DNA of 40,801 nucleotides from positions 1 through 40,801 of the forward strand of contig JAHIEG010000016.1 in assembly GCA_018901655.1 (NCBI GenBank), in the 5' to 3' direction. The notes under the pieces are model-generated. The model was given only the letters and a program-made list of their open reading frames with translations, made no database searches and was not told the origin of the DNA. Position 1 is the stretch's first letter; every line of letters begins with the position of its first letter. This document shows, piece after piece, positions 30,352-37,682 of the stretch. Origin of the DNA: Nanobdellota archaeon (GTDB taxonomy: Archaea; Aenigmatarchaeota; Aenigmatarchaeia; Aenigmatarchaeales; Aenigmatarchaeaceae). A program made the translations under genes and the position numbers.

Positions 30352-30484
30352 GCGGGGGTTTCCAAGCCTGGTCAAAGGAGCAGGACTTAAGATTTTTGAA
30401 TCTTAAGTTTTTAGAAATCATTTCAATGATAAGATATCCTGTCGCTTAGTGCGTCCGAGAGTTCAAATCTCTCCCCCCGCACCA
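30352..30484 (+). tRNA. tRNA-Leu(UAA) with canonical intron
   Basis: GCGGGGG pairs with CCCCCGC, the discriminator is A and CCA is encoded. The anticodon arm CAGGA-CTTAAG is separated from A-TCCTG by an intron of about 44 nt at position 37/38. It has a long variable arm and T-arm GAGAG-TTCAAAT-CTCTC. A TATA box TTTATAAAA lies about 27 bp upstream. tRNA-Leu between rpo3 and rpl18e is a conserved archaeal arrangement as I recall. Confidence 0.94.
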
Positions 30485-30496
30485 AATGTGATAACT

Positions 30497-30856
30497 ATGA
30501 GAACCGGACCAACAAATCCAATAACAAAAAAGTTGATTGAAGACTTAGCTACTCATGGGTATAAAGAAAAATCTAAATTTATGATTAATTTATCAAAAGA
30601 GTTAAGCGCTCCAACAAGAATAAGAACACGTGTTAATTTAACTAAGTTACAAAGAGTTTGTAAAGATAATGATGTTATAGTTGTTCCAGGAAAAGTATTA
30701 TCATATGGAATATTAAAGAGACCAATTACAGTTTCAGCATTAAGTTTTTCAAAAACAGCTGCTGATAAGATAATTAAAGCAGGTGGAAAAGTAATAACAA
30801 TTAGAGAATTAATTGGTCAAAATAAAAAAGGAACAAAAGTAAGGTTGATTAAATGA
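30497..30856 (+). CDS. rpl18e: 50S ribosomal protein L18e
   Basis: The start MRTGPTNPITKKLIEDLATH is chosen because it follows the tRNA end and matches family length (120 aa). The core carries RTRVNLTKLQRVCKDNDVIV and a C-terminal GGKVITIRELIGQNKKGTKV. It begins the second half of the cluster and overlaps rpl13 by 4 nt. Confidence 0.95.
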   Translation: MRTGPTNPITKKLIEDLATHGYKEKSKFMINLSKELSAPTRIRTRVNLTKLQRVCKDNDVIVVPGKVLSYGILKRPITVSALSFSKTAADKIIKAGGKVITIRELIGQNKKGTKVRLIK

Positions 30857-31260
30857 TTGTAGATGCAAAAGATGCAGTTTTAGGAAGATTAGCAGCAAAA
30901 ACAGCAAAGTTATTGTTAAATGGAGAAGATGTTATAATTGTAAACGCAGATCTAGCAGTTGTTTCAGGACAACCAAAAATGGTTCGTGCAAATTATGCTG
31001 GAAAAAGAAAAATAGGTTCTGCTCTTCATGGTCCTTTTTTTCCTAGATATCCAGACAGAATCGTTTGGAGAACAATTAGAGGAATGATGCCGTATAAGAC
31101 AGCAAGAGGAAGAACTGCTTTAAAGAGATTAAAGACATTTAGAGATCAGCCAGAGGAATATAAGAATGCAGAAAAGATAGTAAAGACAGCAAATAAGTTA
31201 AGATGCAGATATATTTCATTAAAAGACATATCAAAATTCATAGGTGCTAAAGTTGATTAA
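30853..31260 (+). CDS. rpl13: 50S ribosomal protein L13
   Basis: The 135-residue L13 starts MIVDAKDAVLGRLAAKTAKL and contains NADLAVVSGQPKMVRANYAG and RTIRGMMPYKTARGRTALKR. It binds 23S rRNA early in 50S assembly. The ATG overlaps the rpl18e stop; the next gene overlaps its end. Confidence 0.96.
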   Translation: MIVDAKDAVLGRLAAKTAKLLLNGEDVIIVNADLAVVSGQPKMVRANYAGKRKIGSALHGPFFPRYPDRIVWRTIRGMMPYKTARGRTALKRLKTFRDQPEEYKNAEKIVKTANKLRCRYISLKDISKFIGAKVD

Positions 31261-31660
31261 GAAAAAAACAAATCATGTATCTGGGCAAAGAAAAAGAGCA
31301 ATAGCTAGAGTTACAGCAGTACCCGGAACAGGAAAAGTAATTATTAATAAAACTTCTTTAGAAATTTATCAACCAGAAATATCAAGATTAATGATAAAAG
31401 AACCTTTAATGCTTGCAGGAGATAGTGCAAATAAATTTGATTTCAAAGTAAATGTTAAAGGAGGAGGAATTACAGGACAAGCAGGAGCAGTGAGACAAGC
31501 AATTGCAAAATTACTTGTAATTAATGATAAGAGTCTTAGGAAAAAGTTTTTAGATTATGATCGTTCATTATTAATTGCAGATATTCGAAGAACAGAACCA
31601 CATAAACCTTCACGATCAAGTGCCGGCCCGCGTCGTCACAAACAGCGCAGTAAGCGATAG
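31253..31660 (+). CDS. rps9: 30S ribosomal protein S9
   Basis: The best start is TTG 31253, 6 nt after GGTG; GTG 31244 is the longer option. The protein has SGQRKRAIARVTAVPGTGKV, an internal GGGITGQAGAVRQAIAKLL and the tail SSAGPRRHKQRSKR, which contacts the P-site tRNA. It overlaps the last codons of rpl13. In most archaea rpo10 follows directly; here an endonuclease gene intervenes. Confidence 0.95.
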   Translation: MIKKKTNHVSGQRKRAIARVTAVPGTGKVIINKTSLEIYQPEISRLMIKEPLMLAGDSANKFDFKVNVKGGGITGQAGAVRQAIAKLLVINDKSLRKKFLDYDRSLLIADIRRTEPHKPSRSSAGPRRHKQRSKR

Positions 31661-31691
31661 TATAAAGATATTCTACTCCCATCGTGGGTAA

Positions 31692-31711
31692 CCAAATCTT
31701 ATTCTATTTGG
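31692..31711 (+). terminator. hairpin after rps9
   Basis: CCAAAT and ATTTGG pair around a CTTATTCT loop, 31 nt after the rps9 stop and before the endonuclease gene. Possible 3' boundary of the ribosomal transcript, or an AT-rich coincidence. Confidence 0.3.
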
Positions 31712-31729
31712 ATTATAAATATTTAGTTT

Positions 31730-32623
31730 GTGAAAGAATTATTTGATATAATAAATGGAACTTTGCTTGGTGATGCTAGTATAAGAAGTAGTAATTGGAA
31801 ATATCCTTGCTACAAGTTAACAGCTAAGGATAAAAATTTTTTAAAGTGGTTTCAAAGGTTATTAAATGAATATAAAATAAAATCTTGGATATCACAAGAT
31901 AATAAAATTTCTGGTGTTCATTCCTTGGGTTTTTATATAAACACTTGTCCATTTTCAGAATTTAAAGATTTAGAAAGAAGATGGTATAGTAAGAACGAAA
32001 ATGGTAGTAAAACAAAAATCTTCCCTAAAGATTTAGAATTAAATCAAACTATTTTGCTTCATTGGTATCTTGGCGATGGTAGTTTTCCAAGAAGAAAAAA
32101 TGATAATAATAGAGTTTCACCAGTCGTTTTATCTACAAATAATTTTTCAAAAGAAGATATAGATTTTATGATTAAGAAATTGAAAGAACTTAATCTAAAT
32201 TTCTATCCTATTAGATATAAGAGTGGTTTTACAGGTAATTATTGTGGATATGCCATTTGGTCTAAAGTACAGGATGGAACCCCATTTAGATTCTTTAAAT
32301 TAATTGGTATAGAATGTCCAAAGGAAATATCAAAATGTATAACAGGAAGAAAAGGACTTGGATCAAATCTGCACTATTTTGGAGGCAAATGGCCAACTGA
32401 AGATGATTGGACAAGGATTATGTGCAAAGTAAAAATAGGTTCTATTCTAAGAAACAAGAGATTAGAACTAGGGTGGTCACAAAACCAATTATCCAGAAAA
32501 GTCGGAATTAGGCGAGAAAATATAAGAGATGTTGAATTATGTAAAAGAAACTTTGGTGTTATCAATTTTAGAAAAATCTTAAAGGCTTTAGATTTAAATT
32601 TTAAAGACTTCAGAAATCTTTAA
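31730..32623 (+). CDS. LAGLIDADG homing endonuclease with C-terminal HTH
   Basis: The GTG-started 297-residue protein has two LAGLIDADG helices: LFDIINGTLLGDASI (residues about 4-18) and LLHWYLGDGSF (about 105-117), each providing an active-site Asp. Residues about 235-290 form an XRE-like helix-turn-helix (RNKRLELGWSQNQLSRKVGI). Such enzymes cut long asymmetric DNA sites to spread their gene. It is free-standing, with no intein or host-protein fusion, and splits rps9 from rpo10. Confidence 0.88.
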   Translation: MKELFDIINGTLLGDASIRSSNWKYPCYKLTAKDKNFLKWFQRLLNEYKIKSWISQDNKISGVHSLGFYINTCPFSEFKDLERRWYSKNENGSKTKIFPKDLELNQTILLHWYLGDGSFPRRKNDNNRVSPVVLSTNNFSKEDIDFMIKKLKELNLNFYPIRYKSGFTGNYCGYAIWSKVQDGTPFRFFKLIGIECPKEISKCITGRKGLGSNLHYFGGKWPTEDDWTRIMCKVKIGSILRNKRLELGWSQNQLSRKVGIRRENIRDVELCKRNFGVINFRKILKALDLNFKDFRNL

Positions 32624-32658
32624 ATACATTAAAAATAACCATATGGTAGGTGATTTAA

Positions 32659-32853
32659 ATCATAATTCCAGTCCGTTGTATTTCATGTGGAAGACCAGTT
32701 GCTCAACTTTGGGAAGAATATAAGAAAAGAGTTGACGAAGGCGAAGATCCAAAGAAAGTTCTTGATGCTTTAGAAGTTAAATCATATTGTTGTAGATCAA
32801 CATTTATGACACATGTAGAAGTTGCAAAAGATATAATGAAATTTAAGCGGTAA
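32659..32853 (+). CDS. rpo10: RNA polymerase subunit Rpo10 (RpoN), ATC start
   Basis: The 64-residue product fits Rpo10: IIPVRCISCGRPVAQLWEEY, ...KSYCCRSTFMTHVE, with the atypical zinc motif CxxC...CC. The family starts M-I-I-P-V-R-C, but here the Met position is ATC (32659-32661). No ATG, GTG or TTG lies in frame between it and the in-frame TAA immediately upstream. AGGTGATTTAA precedes it, the same leader as the ATG gene at 15467. TATA-like TTTAAATAC sits about 35 bp upstream. It overlaps taw1 by 11 nt at the 3' end. Confidence 0.88.
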   Translation: MIIPVRCISCGRPVAQLWEEYKKRVDEGEDPKKVLDALEVKSYCCRSTFMTHVEVAKDIMKFKR

Positions 32854-33745
32854 GTAAAACAACCCTTGAATCTTCTTTTTCATTTGTTATTTTATAAGAA
32901 CTATTTTTCTCTATTTCTTTAGCAAAGTTTTTAATCTCTTCATGAGTTGGCATATAATCTGGTCCCAAACGTTCTCTAGAAAACCCAATAGCCATGTAAG
33001 CTTTTAGTTCTACAAACTTTGGTTTAGATTCTTCTATTATTTTTGCATATTCGTTAGGATTAATCATATTTAGATTTTTAACTAATGTTAATCTAATTAC
33101 AGATCGCTCAAAGTTTTTTAAAAGCGACAATGTTTTTTGAATTCTTTCCCAACCATCATCAATTAGTGGTTGACATGTTTTTTTGTATATCTCTTTATTT
33201 GGCGCAGCTAAAGTCATATAAAGTTGATAAGGCTGATGTTTAATTAGTGTTTCAATCATTTCAGGAATAGTGCCATTTGTTACTAAAAATGAAGTCATGT
33301 TTTTTGAATTGATTAAATCAATTAATTCTGGTAGTTTTGGATATAAACATGGTTCACCTGCTAATGAGATAGCAACTTGATTTGGATCTCCACTTTCTTT
33401 CCACTTAACCATATCAGTTCCATTAAAGCCTTTAAATCCAGCTAATAGTTTTTTTTGTTCCTCAATCATGCCGTTAAGTATTTCTTCAGGTTCATCTACT
33501 GGTCCATCCCAAATAGGTTTAGTTATATTAGTATCTCTCCAGCAAAATAAACAATTGTGATTACAATAAGAAACACCAGGAGCAATTTGTAAACAACGAT
33601 GAGTGTTTATTCCATAAAATTGCTGTTTATAACAAACACCTTTGCCTCTAATAGCTTCTCTAGTCCAAGAGCATATTTTTACAGCTGCATGTTTGTTTTT
33701 ACCTACAAAACGATATCCCATTTTCTTTAGTCGTTCAAGATCCAC
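32843..33745 (-). CDS. taw1: tRNA 4-demethylwyosine synthase (Taw1)
   Basis: The radical SAM enzyme converts m1G37 of tRNA-Phe to the tricyclic wyosine base using pyruvate. Motifs: ICSWTREAIRGKGVCYKQQF and HRCLQIAPGVSYCNHNCLFC, giving the radical SAM CxxxCxxC cluster plus three earlier cysteines for the second Fe-S cluster. Further: SLAGEPCLYPKLPELIDL. At 300 residues it is a typical archaeal Taw1. It converges with rpo10 and overlaps its last codons. Confidence 0.95.
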   Translation of the reverse strand: MDLERLKKMGYRFVGKNKHAAVKICSWTREAIRGKGVCYKQQFYGINTHRCLQIAPGVSYCNHNCLFCWRDTNITKPIWDGPVDEPEEILNGMIEEQKKLLAGFKGFNGTDMVKWKESGDPNQVAISLAGEPCLYPKLPELIDLINSKNMTSFLVTNGTIPEMIETLIKHQPYQLYMTLAAPNKEIYKKTCQPLIDDGWERIQKTLSLLKNFERSVIRLTLVKNLNMINPNEYAKIIEESKPKFVELKAYMAIGFSRERLGPDYMPTHEEIKNFAKEIEKNSSYKITNEKEDSRVVLLTA

Positions 33746-33783
33746 GTGTTATACTTTATATGTTAACAATTTAAATTTAATCT

Positions 33784-34401
33784 ATGAAAGGAAAGAGTAG
33801 GAAAGTTAAGAAAATTAAAAAAGTAATAAAAGAAAAGGGTAAAACAAATCATGCAGTTGTGATATTAGTTATTGTAATCGTTCTTGGAATAGCGGCTTTA
33901 TTTATAATGGATCGTCAGACATCTGATTTAGATATAGTTGTAGAAGTGCCTGAAGAAGAAACCACAGTTGAACCAGTAGTAGAGCCAGTTCAATCAGTGC
34001 TTATTCTTGACTGTTCAAATACTATTGGAGAACGTAGTTCAAATTATGTAGATAAAATAACAATTATGAATACGCCGGTGACAATAAGTACTATTTCATT
34101 ATTTGGCATGGGAGCAACAGAACCAGTTTCAGAAACTATTGAATTTTCAAAACTATCTTCAAACGGCGATGTGGTTTGGACAGAGAAAGTAAGTAGTGAT
34201 TGTATATCTTCAGATTGGTGTGATTTTGTGTTTGATAGACAGACTTTTGATATTGGACAAGTATTACAAATGGATAATTTGAGAGACGATGGTTCATTGA
34301 AATACCACGGTTCATGTGGATCTTCTAATCTAAAAATTGTAAGCTATTTTATTGGAAACGAATATACCTGGAATGTTCCAACGTTGAGAATTTATAGTTA
34401 A
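33784..34401 (+). CDS. membrane-anchored extracytoplasmic protein
   Basis: A very basic N-terminus (KGKSRKVKKIKKVIKEKGK) precedes one transmembrane helix (HAVVILVIVIVLGIAALFIM). An acidic linker (EVPEEETTVEPVVEPV) and a beta-rich outer domain with four cysteines (CSNT, CISSDWC, CGSS) follow. No family recognised. It lies upstream of pilin-like genes in the surface locus. Confidence 0.6.
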   Translation: MKGKSRKVKKIKKVIKEKGKTNHAVVILVIVIVLGIAALFIMDRQTSDLDIVVEVPEEETTVEPVVEPVQSVLILDCSNTIGERSSNYVDKITIMNTPVTISTISLFGMGATEPVSETIEFSKLSSNGDVVWTEKVSSDCISSDWCDFVFDRQTFDIGQVLQMDNLRDDGSLKYHGSCGSSNLKIVSYFIGNEYTWNVPTLRIYS

Positions 34402-34448
34402 AGTTAGTTTTTAATATATTTTATATATCTGAAATTGAAATCTAGTTT

Positions 34449-35267
34449 ATGAATAAAGGTATTAATGCAGTAATAGCAGTTGTGTTAATTCTTCTAATTA
34501 CAGTTGGTATAGCTATGTTAGCTTATACTTTTGCAAGTGATACATTTGATAAAACAACAGATGCTGGTACAAGACAGGTTGGAAGTGTATCAGAATCAAT
34601 GGGTGAAGATATTGAAGACATCTTAGAAGGGGAATGTATAGGTTCAGAATGCTGTGGTAATGGTGAAGTTGGTTATGGTGAAATATGTGAACTTGGAGAT
34701 ACTATCGACTGTTCTGAACTAAGTAATTATGAAACCCAGGTAATAGAATGCTTGCCTACTTGTCTTGGGTATGATGATTCACTGTGTGTTGAAATTGTTA
34801 TTCCAAACATAGATCCAGTAGCTGATTTTTCTTGGATTGCTGTAGTTGGTGGACAAATTGAATTTACAGATCAATCAATAGATTCTGATGGTACAATAGT
34901 TTCGTGGTTATGGAATTCTAGTAATGGAGTAAATTCATCGGTTCAAAACCCAACATACTTATATCAAGATTATGTTAATTCGTATACTGTTACTTTGACT
35001 GTTACAGACAATAGGGGAGGAATACATACAAAAACAGAAAGCGTTTCAATAAGCTCGATTAATGAGTGCCGTACTGATAGTCACTGTTTAATTAAATATT
35101 CAGATTATCCAATATGTGTAAATTGTGATACTTTATTCGGTGTATGTATTACAAATTCTGGAGACCGGAAATATTATACATGTGATTTATTTAATCAGGT
35201 TACCGGTGCTAAACAGTGTATATTACATACTAATTCCAATAGTTGTACTTCATGTTCTGGGTGTTAA
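34449..35267 (+). CDS. pilin-like protein with PKD domain
   Basis: The N-terminus MNKGINAVIAVVLILLITVG resembles archaeal class III (type IV pilin) signal peptides, with KG before a hydrophobic helix. A Cys-rich stretch (CIGSECCGNG...CELGDTIDCS) follows. Residues about 118-205 form a PKD domain (PVADFSWIAVVGGQIEFTDQ, TVTLTVTDNRGG). A second Cys-rich end follows (CVNCDTLFGVC, CTSCSGC). A TATA box TTTATATAT lies about 25 bp before the ATG. Probably a surface adhesin exported by the pilus machinery next door. Confidence 0.75.
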   Translation: MNKGINAVIAVVLILLITVGIAMLAYTFASDTFDKTTDAGTRQVGSVSESMGEDIEDILEGECIGSECCGNGEVGYGEICELGDTIDCSELSNYETQVIECLPTCLGYDDSLCVEIVIPNIDPVADFSWIAVVGGQIEFTDQSIDSDGTIVSWLWNSSNGVNSSVQNPTYLYQDYVNSYTVTLTVTDNRGGIHTKTESVSISSINECRTDSHCLIKYSDYPICVNCDTLFGVCITNSGDRKYYTCDLFNQVTGAKQCILHTNSNSCTSCSGC

Positions 35268-35299
35268 CATTTAATAATCAGGCGTAATATGTTTATTAT

Positions 35300-35704
35300 A
35301 TGAAAGGTATATCTCAAATCGTTGCAGTTATACTAATGTTAATGATAGGCGTTTCTATGGTTGGAGTTTTGTTTGTATGGTCTCAAAATACAGTGCTTGA
35401 TATATATCCAGAAGAAGAAACTGAAGCACAATATTTAAGACAAAGAGCATGTATAGGAATTCAAGGAGTAGTACACGGAATTAATGGAGACAATGTTACA
35501 GTAAACAACTGCGGTTCAGTTCCATTAGACGATATTAAGGTTTTTGTTAATGATGAGGTAGTAAGTCAGAAAATTGATCCAATTAAATTTAATCCTAGTA
35601 CGAATCAAAATATTACAGTAGTAGATCCAATTAGGGTTGGTGATAGAATATATGTTACTTCAGACCTAGCAATTTCACCTGTGCTTGTATATCAAACTCC
35701 CTAA
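35300..35704 (+). CDS. archaeal type IV pilin-like protein
   Basis: The start MKGISQIVAVILMLMIGVSM is a class III signal: prepilin peptidase would cut after KG, leaving a hydrophobic assembly helix. The 134-residue mature protein has beta strands as in archaeal pilins and archaellins (DUF1628-like). It lies directly upstream of the secretion ATPase, with which it is probably co-expressed. Confidence 0.8.
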   Translation: MKGISQIVAVILMLMIGVSMVGVLFVWSQNTVLDIYPEEETEAQYLRQRACIGIQGVVHGINGDNVTVNNCGSVPLDDIKVFVNDEVVSQKIDPIKFNPSTNQNITVVDPIRVGDRIYVTSDLAISPVLVYQTP

Positions 35705-35736
35705 TCTTTAATAAGAATAATAACTAAATGATTATT

Positions 35737-37674
35737 ATGAAAGCAAAGAAAAAACAAGTGAAAAAGAAGTCTTTTTTTGAAACAGGAGTATTTAAAAAAT
35801 CAACTAAAAAGAAAGCTGTCAAAAAATGTAAAGATAAAAAAACAAAACCCGTTAAAAAATTAAAGTTTAATTTTGGTTCTAAGATCGAGATAAGAAAATT
35901 ACCAAAATTTAAATTAGATAAAAGGAAAGCAATGATTATTCTTCCAAACGAGTTTAAAAAAATTAAATATGACCTAATTCCACCATTTGCTAAAGTTGAA
36001 TTAATTAAAGAAAAAAACGAAATAACTTATAATTTAATTGAACCAGAGTTAACAAAAAAAGAACAAGATGATTATGAAAGAATTATAGATGGATTAATGG
36101 AAGTAATTGATTTGGAATTAACATCAATTAAAAATAAAGAAAATGTTTTAACGTATGTAGAAAAACAAATTCAAGATGTTGTAAACGAACTAAATATTAG
36201 TTTAACAGATATTTCTCATGGTAAAATAATGTATTTTATTTATCGTGATTTTATTGGATTAAATCATATTGAACCACTATTACAAGATCCTTATATAGAA
36301 GATATTTCTTGTGATGGATTAAATATTCCACTGTATATAATTCATAGGAAGTTTGGGTCAATAAAGACCAATATTATATACAAAGAAGAATCAGAGTTAA
36401 AAGAATTCATAGTTAAAGTTGCAGAACGTTGTGGAAGATTTATTTCATATGCAGAACCTCTGTTAGATGGTTCATTACCAGATGGATCAAGGGTTCAGGC
36501 ATCATATTCAAAAGATATTACAACACACGGACCGACGTTTACGATTAGAAAGTTTACAGAAACACCATTTTCACCAATGGACTTGATTATAAACAAAACA
36601 ATTGGTTCAGAAGTATTAGCTTTCCTATGGTTAGCAGTTGAATCAGGTTCTTCTATTTTAATTGCAGGTGGAACAGGAACTGGAAAGACAACGTTCTTAA
36701 ATGTTTTATCAATGTTTATTCCACAAAATGCAAAAATTATAACTGTGGAGGACACGCGCGAGCTCCAACTACCACATGAAAATTGGATACCAGCTGTAAC
36801 CAGACCAGGATTTTCAAAAGAGTACGGTGAAGTTACTATGTTTGATCTGTTAAAAGAATCATTTAGACAGAGTCCTGATTATGTAATCGTAGGTGAAGTT
36901 AGAGGTAAGGAAGCATATGTTATGTTTCAGGGAATGGCCAGCGGTATGTCAAGTATGGGAACAATGCATGCTGGAAAAGTAGAAGATGTGATAAATAGAT
37001 TACAAACAGAACCAATTAATTTATCACCCTCTTTTATTGAAACATTAGATTTGGTATTAATTATGTCACACACAAGAGGTAAGGGACAGTCAGCAAGAAG
37101 ATTAAAAGAAGTTGTTGAAATAGAATCAATTGATTTTAAGACAGGCGCATCTAGAACAAATAGAATTTATACTTGGTTACCTTCAACAGATACATTTGAA
37201 AAACGAGGATATTCTTGGTTACTTCAAAAGATATCAAAAAATAAAGGAATTGCTCTTGAAGAACTTCAGCAAGAAGTTTTAGATAGAAAGAAAGTTTTAG
37301 ATTGGATGAGAAAAAGCAAAATAAGCGATTATAAAGAAGTTGCTAATCTGATTAAAGAATATAGACAAGATAAAGTAAAGTTTATGAAACGAATTGGAGT
37401 GGTTGAATCGGTTAAGAAACCAGTGGTAAATATTGTTCCAATTAAGAAAGCAGAAACGATTGAACCAATTAAAAAACCTACTGCGAAGATTGTACCAATT
37501 AATAAATCGGTAACCGTTATACCTATTAATAGACCAGTAAAGATTGTACCAATTAATAAACCAGTAACCGTTGTACAAACTAAGAAAACAGAAGCAGGCG
37601 TTCTGATTAAGAAACCCGTGTCAAGAGACCGGTCAGTAAAAAAGCTTATAATAAAAGAACCATTAGATAAATAG
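35737..37674 (+). CDS. type II/IV secretion (pilus/archaellum-type) ATPase
   Basis: I start at ATG 35737; the longest frame reaches 35728. A Lys-rich N-terminus (KSTKKKAVKKCKDKK) comes first. The GspE/ArlI-family ATPase core follows: LIAGGTGTGKTTFLNVLS (Walker A), TVEDTRELQLPHENWIP (Asp box), PDYVIVGEVRGKEAYVMFQG (Walker B) and SSMGTMHAGKVEDVINRL (His box). The last 80 residues are a proline/lysine repeat (IVPINKPV type). It powers assembly of the pilin-like proteins. No ArlJ/TadC-type platform gene is in the window. Confidence 0.95.
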   Translation: MKAKKKQVKKKSFFETGVFKKSTKKKAVKKCKDKKTKPVKKLKFNFGSKIEIRKLPKFKLDKRKAMIILPNEFKKIKYDLIPPFAKVELIKEKNEITYNLIEPELTKKEQDDYERIIDGLMEVIDLELTSIKNKENVLTYVEKQIQDVVNELNISLTDISHGKIMYFIYRDFIGLNHIEPLLQDPYIEDISCDGLNIPLYIIHRKFGSIKTNIIYKEESELKEFIVKVAERCGRFISYAEPLLDGSLPDGSRVQASYSKDITTHGPTFTIRKFTETPFSPMDLIINKTIGSEVLAFLWLAVESGSSILIAGGTGTGKTTFLNVLSMFIPQNAKIITVEDTRELQLPHENWIPAVTRPGFSKEYGEVTMFDLLKESFRQSPDYVIVGEVRGKEAYVMFQGMASGMSSMGTMHAGKVEDVINRLQTEPINLSPSFIETLDLVLIMSHTRGKGQSARRLKEVVEIESIDFKTGASRTNRIYTWLPSTDTFEKRGYSWLLQKISKNKGIALEELQQEVLDRKKVLDWMRKSKISDYKEVANLIKEYRQDKVKFMKRIGVVESVKKPVVNIVPIKKAETIEPIKKPTAKIVPINKSVTVIPINRPVKIVPINKPVTVVQTKKTEAGVLIKKPVSRDRSVKKLIIKEPLDK

Positions 37675-37682
37675 GGACTTAT

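Noticed and set aside
32643-32730. ATG 32643 as the start of rpo10
   Set aside because: It is in a different frame and would need an unsupported frameshift.
37297-37578. Minus-strand Asn/Tyr/Trp-rich frame
   Set aside because: It is the reverse complement of the repeated tail of the secretion ATPase.
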